DNA of 64,000 bases from Fasciolopsis buskii (GCA_008360955.1 LUCM01009357.1:1-64000); one strand, 5' to 3'; positions 37,985 through 49,184 are shown, counted from the first letter of the stretch. Made by a program: numbers and translations. The notes: generated by a model not told the origin, from the sequence alone.

Positions 37985-39221
37985 TCGAAATTTTCATAGC
38001 ATCTTGAGGTGAACATTGCTCAGTTTGCTGTTGGCCTAAAGCACCGGTGACATGTCCATATTAGATGACTCGCTGAACGAATAAATTGTCTTTTTCAATT
38101 CCTAGCGATATCAGATATGTTATTTCCCTTACGTGCGCTTAGGACCAGTAAATAAAGTCACCGCATTTGCTCGATTTTGAAGACAGGAAAATTTCACGGG
38201 TATTTAGAACACTTTCCTCCTAGGGAGACATAAATACGGAGGCCATGCTGAGTCGCATCTGCTTGACAAGTTGTCTAGAAACTGTTCCGGGCAAAAACCG
38301 AATTGTAGACTACCAACCAAAGTCCATGGGAATAGGTTTACACAACGATTCCTGTCGTCCATCTGACGTCCTAATTCCAAGTCGCTTATAGTTGCTTCCG
38401 TTTGATTGGACTGTCCTTCTGTTTACCAAAAAGCGTCACAACCTTTTTGACGTTTTCCGTCAAAATGAACGTAGATTTCGGTGAAATTGAAATCTGGTGA
38501 CTTCAAAAGAAGTGCGTTTGGCCTCGTCAAGAATAAAGGTCAAAATGTTGTCCTAACAAAGCAATGAAATTTGTTGAAAATTTCTGTCCAAACGGCATTG
38601 AATAAGACAATGGAAATAAAGTTTGACAGGATTCGGCATGTATTTGAATACGGCACAAAATGTGAATTCCAGTAACGGGAAGAATTGAAAATGTGTTATA
38701 CCCAAAGTAGGGAATGCCCGTGGATTAATGTGGTGAGAATTATTTAGACAAGATTTATCTTTTCCGTGGAGTTGTTGAGTGCACCGGGCGACAGATTTTT
38801 ACCATCCACGTTCGAATGACTTTACTGTGACAACAAGGTTTCCCCGTATTCAAATAGTCCAGGCTAGATAGGGACCAGAGACGGATGAATGGAGACCACC
38901 GGCTAAGTTACATCCTCTTCGATTTTCGCGCGATATCACCACGTGGACTGGGTGGGCAATTTTTTCTGCCAACTTCCATAAACCCGGGTCTCTTTAAAAT
39001 CTATTACCAACAGATGTTTGCTTCAAAATCTGCCTTCACAGCATGGATGGTTCCTCGTATCTAATGACTTCTCGGTGAGTGGTTGTACTGATTGGCTCCG
39101 AAACCAAAATACGAATGGCCTTTTAGGATTATTCATCTAGCGAGAATACTTGTTTACTAGTGTGCATAGTATGAAATTCACATATATTCTCAATGGATTT
39201 TAAAAATTTGTGTCGGCCTTA
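37985..39221. other. No supported gene; one micro-exon-like stretch
   Basis: The only item of note is a 33-base open stretch at 39042-39074, between a good acceptor and a GTGAGT donor; it is discussed under findings. Confidence 0.3.
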
Positions 39222-39320
39222 ACGCAGGTTGTTGGTTTTCACGGGAGTTCTGATTGCTGAACCCGGCATTTCGACCGCAAACGTTTCGTCACCAGTCGGG
39301 GTGATTTCGTCGGTGCAAGT
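39222..39320 (-). mobile_element. Dispersed PLE-associated repeat, solo copy
   Basis: On the minus strand it reads CACCGACGAAATCACC, then GACTGGTGACGAAACGTTTG, then a GGTTCAGCAATCAGAACTCCC block and CCAACAACCT. The same ordered blocks occur at 40104, 54455 and 63853. The 54455 copy directly follows a PLE nuclease domain, so this is taken as the 3' or terminal repeat of that element family. Confidence 0.6.
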
Positions 39321-39607
39321 GTGTTTTGCTTGCAAACAATTTTTAAGGGATGTTTTGTATTGCTCGTGTACGCTTGTTTAAATTCGCCCAAAACAATCCA
39401 GAAGTAGTTGTGAACATATCAGGTCTCAGTAGAGTATGACAAAAATGCAAACGGGTACACTCGTCGAGCAATGTCAGCTCTGTCGCTCGAGAACTCTGGC
39501 CGGGTCAGGCTCATGACGCGTGGCAATCTCGAGAACCACGAGCTGGTTAACGGTTGACGAACAAAAGGCACGGGTCATCTTAAAACAACGTCAATCTAAC
39601 CACATTA

Positions 39608-39886
39608 TTAAAGCTGATCAAAGCAATGTAACAGCTGCTCGGGATCGATCAGACTAGGAACGAAATGCTTCAGGACATTTAGAAAATGAGCAATAGTAAA
39701 TAATTGAAAAGTAGCGCAGCTGCAATCATCAAAAAAAAGCAGAAATCGCAGAAATGCACGAGCAGAGACCGTGTAGAAACAAAATCCGCGAAGTTCCTTG
39801 CAGTTTTCGTGAGCACTAAAAACAAAACAGGCCAGAACGAAATGACGGACCCATGAGCGGTGTGGAATACGCACGGATATGCACAG
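39608..39886 (-). CDS. Candidate terminal exon, unknown
   Basis: The acceptor GATGCTTTCAG opens a frame of 92 codons in phase 0 that ends HCFDQL before a TAA. The peptide is cysteine- and phenylalanine-rich (FRFLLFFDDCSC). Two other minus frames overlap it (39679-39906, 39816-40085), so the assignment is weak. Confidence 0.2.
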   Translation of the reverse strand: MCISVRIPHRSWVRHFVLACFVFSAHENCKELRGFCFYTVSARAFLRFLLFFDDCSCATFQLFTIAHFLNVLKHFVPSLIDPEQLLHCFDQL

Positions 39887-40103
39887 CTGAAAGCATCGGT
39901 TGACACCTCAGGAATAGTGGTTGGAATAGTGTGTGGTCAAATCGACGAAACTTTTCTTTTTTATTCACACTACGCAAAACCGCATGAAAATTTTGCCCCT
40001 TTCCAGTGGAATGTTTTCTTCTAGTCTTGGTTTGGTCACATTGAGCTGGTTTTACCAAACATATTGTGGGTTGCAATGAATACACATATTTGGAAAATCC
40101 ATT

Positions 40104-40400
40104 GCACCAACAATGAGGATGTCACCTTGACTGGTGATAAAAGTTTGCTACCTAAACGCCAGCTTAAGCGACTAGAACCCAATGAATATGGAACTCTTCG
40201 ACAAAGAGGTTCCATACACACTCCTGATGCTACAAATCAGATTCTGGCGAGACATACCAATTTGGTGTGTACAAGTATAAGGGTGTTTGGACAAGAGAGT
40301 ACCGGGTACGCATACCTGACGAGCGACAATAACCGCGAAACCGGTCGTGTGCTCCCGCGCAAATTTCGTTCGCGCATTCAAACACTACTTACAATTTTTG
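40104..40400 (+). mobile_element. PLE-type terminal repeat with ribozyme
   Basis: It begins with the dispersed repeat (CTTGACTGGTGATAAAAG, CCTAAACGCCAG, GACTAGAACCC at 40104-40190). It continues for about 110 bases to a hammerhead ribozyme at 40303 and fades out in the TA-rich run near 40400. The shared repeat on one side and the shared hammerhead block (also at 17.8 kb) on the other show a single mobile unit. No RT or nuclease is attached, so it is a solo terminal repeat or a small non-autonomous derivative. Confidence 0.6.
40303..40357 (+). ncRNA. Type I hammerhead ribozyme, core intact
   Basis: All invariant parts are present in order. Helix I 5' strand is CGGG, an internal loop TAC, then GCATAC (40310-40315). 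Core 1 is CTGACGA (40316-40322). Stem II is GCG/CGC (40323-40325 with 40334-40336) with an eight-base loop. Core 2 is GAAA (40337-40340). Helix III is the palindrome ACCGGT (40340-40345), two base pairs if folded alone. The cleavage triplet is GTC with the cut after C40346. The helix I 3' strand is GTGTGC (40347-40352), pairing fully with GCATAC including one G-T wobble, then T and CCCG pairing with CGGG. Published PLE hammerheads are type I with such very short helix III and act best as dimers; the palindrome allows that here. Activity is predicted, not shown. Confidence 0.75.
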
Positions 40401-40993
40401 TATATATATATCCTGATATTGACTAAGGCCATCCAACAAGGAAAGTTGACGAAAACGATGTTTACTTCTTTATAGATTCTCCGAAAAAGTACTTATGTTT
40501 GCATTTGATATCTAGACGCGATTTGACTGATAAAACCAACTCACTGGTACATCAGAAATCAAAAAGCTACGCCTATCTAGTGCTTATGTGCATTCAATAC
40601 GACTTTACTAATTCTATAGTATATGAATTATCCTACTGAGACCAATTATTCCATGTTATTGTCATATATGTCGTGTTAGTGAGCCCAGAGTTGAAAATTC
40701 CACGGTATTAGCTAGGCTAGTGGAAAGTCGAACGGAAATGGTACGAGCGAGAGAAAAAACACATTGTACTTGCCGGAAAAACCCCTTCTTTTGTACACAC
40801 GCATGTAACACATTGGGAAAAACTAGTCCGTTTTCGTTTATTCTTATTCATTGCAAATAAAATAACATCAAACACAAATTGTGTTCCAACAGCTTTGGAT
40901 TCAGTTACATAGTTTATTTATTATTGTGAAATGCATTCCTCGGCATAAAAACCATTCTCCCATGGGTCAGTTTCACACACGGACAAACAAACT

Positions 40994-41015
40994 CACACAC
41001 ACACACACACACACA
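40994..41015. repeat. (CA)n microsatellite
   Basis: About eleven CA units. Confidence 0.9.
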
Positions 41016-41499
41016 GACAAATGTTGGTACTCGAATTTCACTGGAAACACTAACAACATGCATGAATGATTTGTCCAATCGTGAATCAGTCGATGATATA
41101 CGTCGGCAGATATTTGCCGGTTGAATAAAACAAACTTTCAGATAGAGAACAGACTGTACAAAAGTATGAATTTTTGTTATCGATAGTGTTTCGAAAGCGA
41201 ATAGAAACACACAGTCTTCCCGGGAACGATAACTGATTTCACGGTTATTGCCTCTCAATTACGCGTATCCGTTACTATCCAGTCCTGCGTTTACAAATAT
41301 ACACCACGGTTTTTCGGCAAACATGAAACCTACAAACACTTGGTAATTAGGTTTCTAATGTTAATTCCGCGATAGAAACTCCCGTATTCGTCTCACGATG
41401 ATGACAGACATGCGTCACAGATGCAATGCTCTTACATTTCCACGATGGTCATTATTTTCTCACGTGACACTCACAGTCAGTAACCCTCCTCCTACCCGG

Positions 41500-41905
41500 G
41501 TCAGCAGTGAATACAACTGGTCAGTCATCGAGACCAAACTTTGTCAAACTGAATTTTTCATGAAATTTCGGGATTTTCGCACTGTGATCCGGAACAAGGA
41601 TAAAAGTGTTGTACCATATGGACTTCCCAAAGCCGACAAGGGGAAAATGGCAGTTGATTGGCTAATCCGATCTGGTTTCAAACATGTCAACTAGACCGAT
41701 AAGATAAGACTTTGGAATCAACTTGTACCAATCTGACCATCTTTAGAAGCAAGAAATTAGAAGATAAACTTGACTTGGCCATGTATCGGTTCTGTCGCCT
41801 ACCACCACTGATCACAAAGTGTCTACGAATAGGCAAGATTAGTATCAATGAAATAGAATGGTGCTTGTCACTCTGTGCTGATCAACTATCACAGTCTAGT
41901 CACTA
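41500..41905 (+). mobile_element. Penelope-like element, RT N-terminal relic
   Basis: One frame contains LPKADKGKMAV followed by an aromatic-containing block. This resembles the (I/V)LPADKGK motif just N-terminal to the RT fingers in PLEs. Further on, KKLEDKLDLAMYRFCRL and IGKISINE resemble the helix-rich segment between that motif and the RT core. The catalytic core is missing and there are stops and a frame change. The call rests on one good motif and its context. Confidence 0.45.
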
Positions 41906-42319
41906 GCGCAAATCGATAAGTTCGGATTAGTAGTTCACACCAGTTTAGGAATATGACAATTCTATTATGACATTTTGAGCTTGAATGAGCGCGGAAAAAA
42001 CTACAACGGTTCAGTCGGAGTTGCAGCTTATTTGGCCTCGTGTCGGAGTATGCTACTAAAATGATAGGTTCGATATAGGTGTCAAGTTGGTAAGACTTTC
42101 CAAATGGCTATCAACTGACCAGGCATGCAACAAACATGAAGTTATTTCTATCCCTCGATCGATCCAATTAGAATAAGGTAGTGCCTAGATGAGTTCAGAC
42201 AGTCCTGATATTTGACTAAAATCTTTTGGGTTCTGTTTTTGTGAATGACGTCTAGCTCCCAGGGCTTGGTGAAACAGTAAGAGTAGGGCGAGGTTGATAA
42301 ATCCGTTCCAGCTGAGGAT

Positions 42320-42507
42320 TTTTTCTTTTTATCTTCAATCTTTTACGTCCTTCATTAATGAAATAACAATGTACACCATTTTTCAGGAACGAGGCCGCGG
42401 CCAACAGAGGCCGGCCAAGTGCGGAAGTTGACCGGCGGTGGGAGGATTCGAACTCGTGACCTTCACATCGAGACATCAGGACCTTATCCGTTTGGCTACC
42501 GCCGGAT
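42320..42507 (-). mobile_element. tRNA-derived SINE
   Basis: Minus-strand copy with B box GAGTTCGAATCC, CCCACCGCCGGTC, the GGCCGCGGCC palindrome and the AAAAGATTGAAGATAAAAAG tail. Confidence 0.88.
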
Positions 42508-42782
42508 TGATATACTCGTGTACGTAGACCCGGAGTTTGAAACACTCGGGCCTGGGGTGCTGTCATCCCGAAGATCAGGAGTGGTACAAATAATTGTCAT
42601 CTAGAAGAGTTCTCCGCTCAACATTTGCTATTGTTCCGTGCTCAAGTCTTTGGGAGTTGGATACTCACTGCCTGAACACCCACACTCCAATGCCCGAATC
42701 GCACTTACCCCAAACACGTATCACGTGGACTGGTAAACACTCTAAAACGCTAACTGGATGATGGCAAGGGGACACATTTTTG

Positions 42783-42992
42783 TTAAACGCCCAAAAATTG
42801 CCCATGAGCTCTCCTCACAATTGACATATTCTGGACAATTTGATTATTCTCAGTAATTCTTGTCATAGTACAGTTGAACCAGAATCGATTGATGACTACG
42901 GTTGAGGTGAATGGAGCTTGGTTAACTGCAAAATCTACTGTAACGCAGATTATCAATGCTAATAGATATGTGGGTTGCGCAGATGCTCTCAT
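42783..42992 (-). CDS. Small secreted protein candidate
   Basis: An ATG frame of 69 codons starts with a signal peptide (MRASAQPTYLLALIICVTVD), cleavage likely after FAVNQA or nearby. The mature part has two N-glycosylation sites (NCT, NMS) and one cysteine. An internal donor-like site (TCAATT|GTGAGG) would end a first exon after codon 58, before the tail RRAHGQFLGV, so the downstream part may be intronic. Small signal-peptide proteins built from short exons are typical of flatworm secretomes, but no family match is claimed. Confidence 0.38.
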   Translation of the reverse strand: MRASAQPTYLLALIICVTVDFAVNQAPFTSTVVINRFWFNCTMTRITENNQIVQNMSIVRRAHGQFLGV

Positions 42993-43268
42993 CCCCCTCT
43001 GTCACCACGAAAAGAATTTTACCGAAAAAATCAAACTGACATTGGTTGAGATATAGAGATGAAATTGTTGATTTTATTACTAGAACTTTACACATACTTA
43101 GTGTTGTATTTTGGATCCTGAAAATATATGAGCTCCCACGTGATAGGAGTGTATGGATTTAAAATTGGAATGTGTTTCGTACTCTTTACTTTCATATCAT
43201 TCTATAGAACGTCGGTATGAATGGACTGATTATGTCCTAGTTACAATTAATTGCGCTCGTTAGATTCG

Positions 43269-43430
43269 GCCGGCGGTGAAGAAGTGGATAAGTTTGTGAC
43301 GTTTGGACGTGAAGGTTACCGGTTCGAATTCGCCCACCGTCGGTCAACGCCCATATTTGGCTGTGGCTTCCTTCCTGAAAATGATAGACACTGTCATGTC
43401 ATTAATAAAATGAAGTAAAAGATCGAAGGT
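43269..43430 (+). mobile_element. tRNA-derived SINE, partly deleted
   Basis: Plus-strand copy. The head CCGGCGGTG and B box GGTTCGAATTC are kept. The middle is shortened, with the palindrome reduced to TGGCTGTGGC. The AATAAAATGAAGTAAAAGA tail is kept. Confidence 0.82.
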
Positions 43431-43729
43431 GAAAAAGCCACATTCGGCTTGGGACTACCTCGGTCATTCAGAGACCGTCGACCTAGCACGTGACATAAAT
43501 AATTTCTCGATGTGATTAGTGTGAGTTCCGATAAGACATGAAAATATCCGTGACACGGCATCAAATCTGACCTTGTCATTAGGAAACTAGGAAAGCACAG
43601 TGTAACCGGGATGCAAAAAACCGACCGCTTTTTCAATAAGGCTTTCTACAAAGAAGCCAATTACTGTGATCCGGAGGTCTGTCTGTAGCCGTTCATGTCA
43701 CGAACGGATGGGCGCTTTATTACGTGGCG

Positions 43730-43855
43730 CAGTTCAACCAACTGACCGAGGCCTGATCAGTTTGCCTAAAAGTGAAGGCGCTCAACTCAAAATCATTCAT
43801 CTCGGGTTCAAGTCCCTGCTCCGCCTTCATGAATAACTGGGAAAGATGATCTCCG
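43730..43855 (+). repeat. Possible second tRNA-like repeat
   Basis: TGGCGCAGTTCAACC resembles a polymerase III A box. GGGTTCAAGTCCCTG, about 95 bases later, is a good B box and is followed by CTCCGCC. The spacing is too long for a normal tRNA, so this is not a tRNA gene. It may be a relic of a different SINE family. A single copy only. Confidence 0.25.
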
Positions 43856-44370
43856 ATTCCATTAGGGGACGTACTCGGAGCTTGCACAAATAAATCAAAC
43901 TCGTCATTGTCTAACAGCAACAGATCGCTTCAATATCAACTGTAAACCTTTTCTAATTAGCAATAGATTGACAACATGAATTCCATCTTTGTTCTGCACT
44001 AATAAATGTCTAGAAAAGCCTAGACAAACTATTCAATCAAAATCATCTAACGAACAGGTTGATTTTGAAAGAAAACCTAAGGGTGTCATGTGATCGAAAA
44101 GATGCGCAGAAAGCCCTGTGCTATCCCGAATGCAATCTGACCGGTTTATATGTTGTACAGGATAGTTACTAAATAAGAAAAAGTACATTTACTGGCAAAA
44201 GCAATTATCTTTATTATTATCATCATCTATTTTTGATTGACGTTTAATCTAGGCAATTTTTTGTTCCAACAGATTCACTTCTCCTTAGCTTCAGTGCATT
44301 TTTTTTGCAATATTGATTTCTGTCATGGTTGACTGGCCTGGGGAAAAATACCTTCGTTATTTGATTGACT

Positions 44371-44545
44371 TCACAGCTGGAAGGTAGTTTTTAAGTCGTA
44401 AAAAATGATTGAAATGGCAGATTTGCCCATCTTGTCGAACGAATCAATAGGCTGCATGTTTGCACACAAACATCCGGGGTTGGTTGCTGTCAGATTTCCA
44501 AAAACGAACTTTCCCGTATAATTCAACCTTCTACTAACGGTGCTT
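44371..44545 (-). CDS. Candidate terminal exon, unknown
   Basis: The minus-strand acceptor GGAGTGAAGAACAG is followed by one base and 57 open codons to TGA. The peptide starts STVSRRLNYTGKF and includes CLCANMQPIDSFDKMGKSA. It lies 1 kb downstream of the exon at 45522-45837 on the same strand and might belong to the same gene. An intermediate exon adding two bases modulo three would then be needed, and I did not find it. Confidence 0.25.
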
Positions 44546-44809
44546 CTGTTCTTCACTCCTCATGCTGTGTTGACACACAAGATTTCAGGGACATTTTATT
44601 CATTTGAAATTTGCTTATGTGGTTTCGTGATCTTCATCGAAAAATTTTAGGAAAAATGTGCACTAAGAAACAATCATTCTAGCATGCAAATCAATCTCAC
44701 AAGGGCTCGCCAATTCATTTACCGACCCAGTATATACGACAATGTCGACGGTTGGATAGCCCTCGATTATCCTTGAATTCATTCGTGAAAATAATGAACC
44801 TTTATATTT

Positions 44810-44976
44810 CACGTCCTTTTTAATTAATGAAACAACAATGTACACCATTTTTCAGGAAAGGGGCCGCGGCCGACAGAGGGCTTTTAAGTCGGGAAGTTGA
44901 CCAGCGGTGGGAGGATTCGAACCCGCGACCTCCACGTCCAAACTCCACGACCTTATTAGCTTCACCACCGGTGGCC
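44810..44976 (-). mobile_element. tRNA-derived SINE
   Basis: Minus-strand copy, B box GGGTTCGAATCC, GGCCGCGGCC intact; the A-rich tail is shortened to AAAAGGACGTG. Confidence 0.88.
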
Positions 44977-45521
44977 AATGAACTCTGACGGAAAAACGTG
45001 CACACTAAACGACGAAATGATTGTTACATCATCACGGTAGACGTAAATTAATATCGATCCAATAATTCAAAAAGCCAGATTAGAATGATCGAGATCACGG
45101 CGAAAGTAATGAAATTATAATGAAAGCAGGTAGTTAGAAAAATAACAAAATTAAAATGAAAAGTATGGACGAAAACAAGAGACGGTGTTTGTACGGGCTT
45201 TCGTTTCGCATTTGCAATTCACGTTTAATTCAGTATGATTATATCGTCGATTTCGGTAAGTATAACATAAGTAGTTTTGAATTTGACTTGCTTGGAATTT
45301 CGAGGATCAGATCAACACTAAGTGCCCTAACAGAGCCGCGAGTTACACTTTCTCATACGGGTCTGTAAAGTGATCATTTTCCTAGCACGCGATGCCTTCA
45401 ATTTCCTCAATATAGTCGGGATGGTGTATCAGACCCCTGGCTAGCTGCTAGTCTTGAACGACTATCGAAATGTTCCCAGATGATCGTGTCTTTCAAAAAT
45501 CGTTTGCTTTGCAAGTCTTAC

Positions 45522-45837
45522 GCACTGTCTTCTCGTTTGGGAGATATTTTCATCAAACTGTGAATTCGAAGACGTATTCTCGGTCCTCTTCTTTGGGCTG
45601 ACTGGTGAGTCCACGTGTAGGTCATGTGATACATTGTGGTACAGATTCGCGATGGCCAACCAAGGCAGCTGACCAACGAGAACCGTGACCACAGGCCACA
45701 GGACGGAATGTATTAAAATATCTGTAAATAAAACGCGAATGTGTTTCTCATCTTTTGTGGTTTCCTCGTTGTGTTTGTTTGCGTAGATTAGATCGAAGCC
45801 AATTCTGCACCCATTGATAAGTTGTGTCCGTACGTTA
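45522..45837 (-). CDS. Candidate internal exon, mitochondrial-type membrane protein
   Basis: On the minus strand an acceptor (GATTAGCGGCAG) is followed by one base and 105 codons without a stop, ending in phase 0 at CAGTGC|GTAAGA. The peptide has a soluble start (NVRTQLINGCRIGFDLIY), a charged stretch (KHNEETTKDEKHIR), and hydrophobic segments around HSVLWPVVTVLVGQLPWLAI. It ends in a polar Ser/Asn-rich tail (SPKKRTENTSSNSQFDENIS). The order of a Tyr/Asp-containing helix, charged loop, RV, D, W and P is reminiscent of MTFP1 (MTP18). That is a weak, by-eye resemblance. The upstream partner must end with two spare bases. Confidence 0.42.
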
Positions 45838-48134
45838 CTGCCGCTAATCGAAATTCATATACTGATTCAACGTCCAAATACTACACCATTCCAAAGGAAG
45901 TAGCTAAACTACGATTTCAGATGTGTACTCGACCAGCGTTATTGGCAACTGCGGTCGAGGGGCGTTCTGGGTGCCCAAGCTAAATGCTCATGAACTGAGA
46001 CAATAGTCACCGGTCGCCTGCCGGTTACAAGACCCCAAAATCGTCCAGTTATACTGCATACTAGGCTTTCTTTTCAAAGACTCACGATGCGGTCCTCTAA
46101 CTCAACCCTCTATTTCGGTTGGAGAAATGTAGTAGTATGAAAATCGAGCAGAAATCATGGATTCTGATGGTTGATCGGTAACTTGTCTTGGAGGAAGAAG
46201 GAGTACCGTATGTGCGCGGAAACAAATAAAACGTTTCTTTTTTTCTCCTTTTTTTCTTTCTGAATGTTTTCAGTTTTCTAACTGTTTACGGTGACACCAA
46301 TTATGCGTAGACGTTTGCAAACAAATTTATGTAGACGAACATGCATGTATGCGACTGCATGGACTCCATTTAGGGTCTTTGATTCGGACATGGACTAAAG
46401 TGTTGCTCATTCAGTATTGTTTCGAGTTTCACCAGTCATATATTGCTCTGGTCATGAGTCAATTAATAATACTGAGTGAAATATGCAGTGGCGTGTATTG
46501 TGATGCAAACTTTTAGAATCAAACAACCTATGGATGATTGTATAAGTTTGTAGGCGACCGTAGACGAATGTGAACAGTAGTGCCCTTTGCGAACGGCTTC
46601 ATGAGGAACGTTTTGCGTAAGAAGACATCTACACATTCGCACAAGCTGCACTGACCGGCTGGGTTTTGTTTTCATCCGGCAATCTATCACGAAGCTCATC
46701 AAATGCGTTTAGACATTCGCAGAACATATGAAAACAAAACGTAGTATAAGAAAGATTGGAACGGCAATAATGCTCATTTTTACAAACAACCATTCAAACA
46801 GCATCGATCTGATAGCTAACAATTTCTAAAGAACACCCGAAAGCAAATAAACCTTCCAAAAAAATCCCAATCAAATTGACGAAAAGACAATTTGCCTACT
46901 CATTGCCTGGTAACAAAGTGGATGTCAAAGAGTCATTCAACTCCAAACTTCGGTTGCCAAGACCACACGGAATACGAATAAGAAATCAAAACCAACTGTC
47001 AATTTCCCAATTAGCTTTCCTATGCGGGCACATGGCAAAATTGTTTAAGGCCAAATTAGACCCTTGGATAGATTTAAAGTTATTAACTAAAGCAATCGAT
47101 ATAAATAAGGCTGTTCCATTTTTATGTTCATCTTGGGTGATTTAGATATTTAGGTCACGAAAGTTTCACCCTTGGTCGTCTACGTTCTGCGACATTTGTT
47201 CTTAGGTTTAACTTTAAACTTATCAAATAAAATCAAACTAATATGGATTTTCACTTGAAGTCATCTGATATTCGATCGGAAATCTTTGATCATTTCAACC
47301 TGTGCCATTATATCGGTTTTGATTTTATGGATGATCGGTCATCTGTCTTTGTAGGTTTGGATTCGTAAAGATGGATTCATTTCTGTAAATTGGTCATGTT
47401 TTTTGCTTATTTTTTGTCGTTTTAGACTACGGTGAATAATTGGATTGCTTGTTCCTAAGCAAACTGTCCACACGAATCAACTCCATGCGCTTATCGATCG
47501 AGTTATTTGCGAAGTGCCAGGCATCAAAAGTGCCCAGTCACTTGGCGCATTGGACCGACTGACAAATGAAGCCCAAATACACCCGGACTAAAACCTCTTT
47601 ATCGAATCCCCGTTAGAGATACCTATCTCGTCCGGGCAGACTTAAGAAATCCAGTTATCAATCATCCTTGGGATAAAAATTGAAAGCGAGGACAATCGGC
47701 TGAACCAATCAAATTCGGCAGGTTAAAGGTTGAATCATTTCAAATGCATACCGTTAAACAACCGTGCGCCCAATTCAAGGTCATCCAAACGATCGATATC
47801 GACAAAACAAGTTTTTGCAATCTACTCGGCCTACTCACACATACACACACACGTACTGACGATGTAGCGTTGACTGGTGATGAAATATTGGCGATATAAT
47901 CGGAAAGAACACCGAACTGAATCTTTTCAAAACAATCAGTTCAAAGCACATCCGACACAAATTTTCCGATATCGAGAACAGCCAAGTCACCAAGTGGTGC
48001 TTTTATGGGAGGAATATCCCAATTCATTGTGACAAGCGCTTGTTCAACTATGGTAACGGACTCTTAAGTCATCACCTATGGCTCTTAAATCACCGAAGAT
48101 AGTGTACTTGTCGAGTGAATGTTCTCAACCTTAC
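45838..48134. other. No supported gene
   Basis: A strong polypyrimidine acceptor lies near 46273 on the plus strand, but its exon closes within twelve codons. A plus donor (TTCG|GTAAGT, 45256) follows a 33-codon ATG frame at 45156. Minus frame 46463-46702 and plus frame 46876-47145 have no supporting signals. A weak copy of the PLE-associated repeat lies at about 47853-47905 (GACTGGTGATGAAA). Confidence 0.3.
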
Positions 48135-48369
48135 TGAGTGAACTCAAGTGTAACTCATCCGCATTCCACGTAGAACGACTAGGACATGACACCACGTAAC
48201 CCTTCATTTTAGTATGACGGAATGATGTCGAATTTATTTCACTAGTAAACAGGATCGACAAGAGATAGAAAATAAGTAGTTTTGTTCGGGAAACAAATGC
48301 AAGACGGATGGAAATGAAATAGTTGCCAAAAAACAGACAATCGTTACGACAGCAAACCCCAAAGCTCAT
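48135..48369 (-). CDS. Candidate first exon, unknown
   Basis: An ATG frame runs 78 codons to a good donor, TTCACTCA|GTAAGG. The peptide has a cysteine-rich start (MSFGVCCRNDC) and one hydrophobic segment (KLLIFYLLSILFTS). The frame stays open to codon 94 if unspliced. No partner exon found. Confidence 0.22.
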
Positions 48370-48709
48370 GTTTTAGTAACTAGGATATTTAGTCCCCATG
48401 AGAGATACAAAACTGGTAAGCTAGACTACACAAACTTTGGACGCCAGTGTCGATGCACAGTTATCCTGTTTTCGGCATCCTGGCTTGTCTTCAAAAGCCC
48501 GCTTGAAAGACACAAAAGGGCGGCATATTGAAACCGACAAGAAACTTCTTTTACACATTACTAACATCATAAATGTATACGGGACACGTTCAAGTGCACA
48601 GAATCACATTTTTCTGTGAATTTATGCACCACTTTTGTGGTCCGAAATGTATGCGGACAATGCAAAAACTTGAACTCGTAACAAGATTTGAGTCTGTTCA
48701 GTCGGTAGA

Positions 48710-48880
48710 TATCTTTTAGTCCCTTTATTAACGAATCAAAAGTGTGCACCATTTTTCGGGAAGGAGGCCGCAGCCAACAGGGAGCTGCCAAGTGGGGAAG
48801 TTGACCAGCGGTGGGAGGATTCGAACCCGCGACCTTCACGTCCAAACTTCATGACCTTATCCGCACGGCCAACGCGGGCC
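48710..48880 (-). mobile_element. tRNA-derived SINE
   Basis: Minus-strand copy, B box GGGTTCGAATCC, CCCACCGCTGGTC; the palindrome has one change (GGCTGCGGCC). Confidence 0.88.
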
Positions 48881-49184
48881 AAGAAGTTCGGTTGCAAAAT
48901 TGTTTTTGCCTTATGGAATCAAGGGTTTTGGAACTCTAGTTTTAATAAGTCATCCAATGAATTATTATGTCAGGACATCAAAACCTATCGTGGGTAACAC
49001 CAAGACTCGGGAAGTTGTATTTTAAATAAACCATGCTTCCTAGCTGAGTATGATTTCATACGATTTGGGCTAAGTTGAAGAAAATCACTGTAGCCTAGGC
49101 AACGCATTTACCAAATCCGGATGTAACCCAACGTGTTGCTTCCTTCGAAAACAATCAACTTTCTTGGGCTGTTTATCACTTTAG

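Noticed and set aside
46240..46310. Strong polypyrimidine acceptor TTCTGAATGTTTTCAG
   Set aside because: All three frames after it stop within about a dozen codons.
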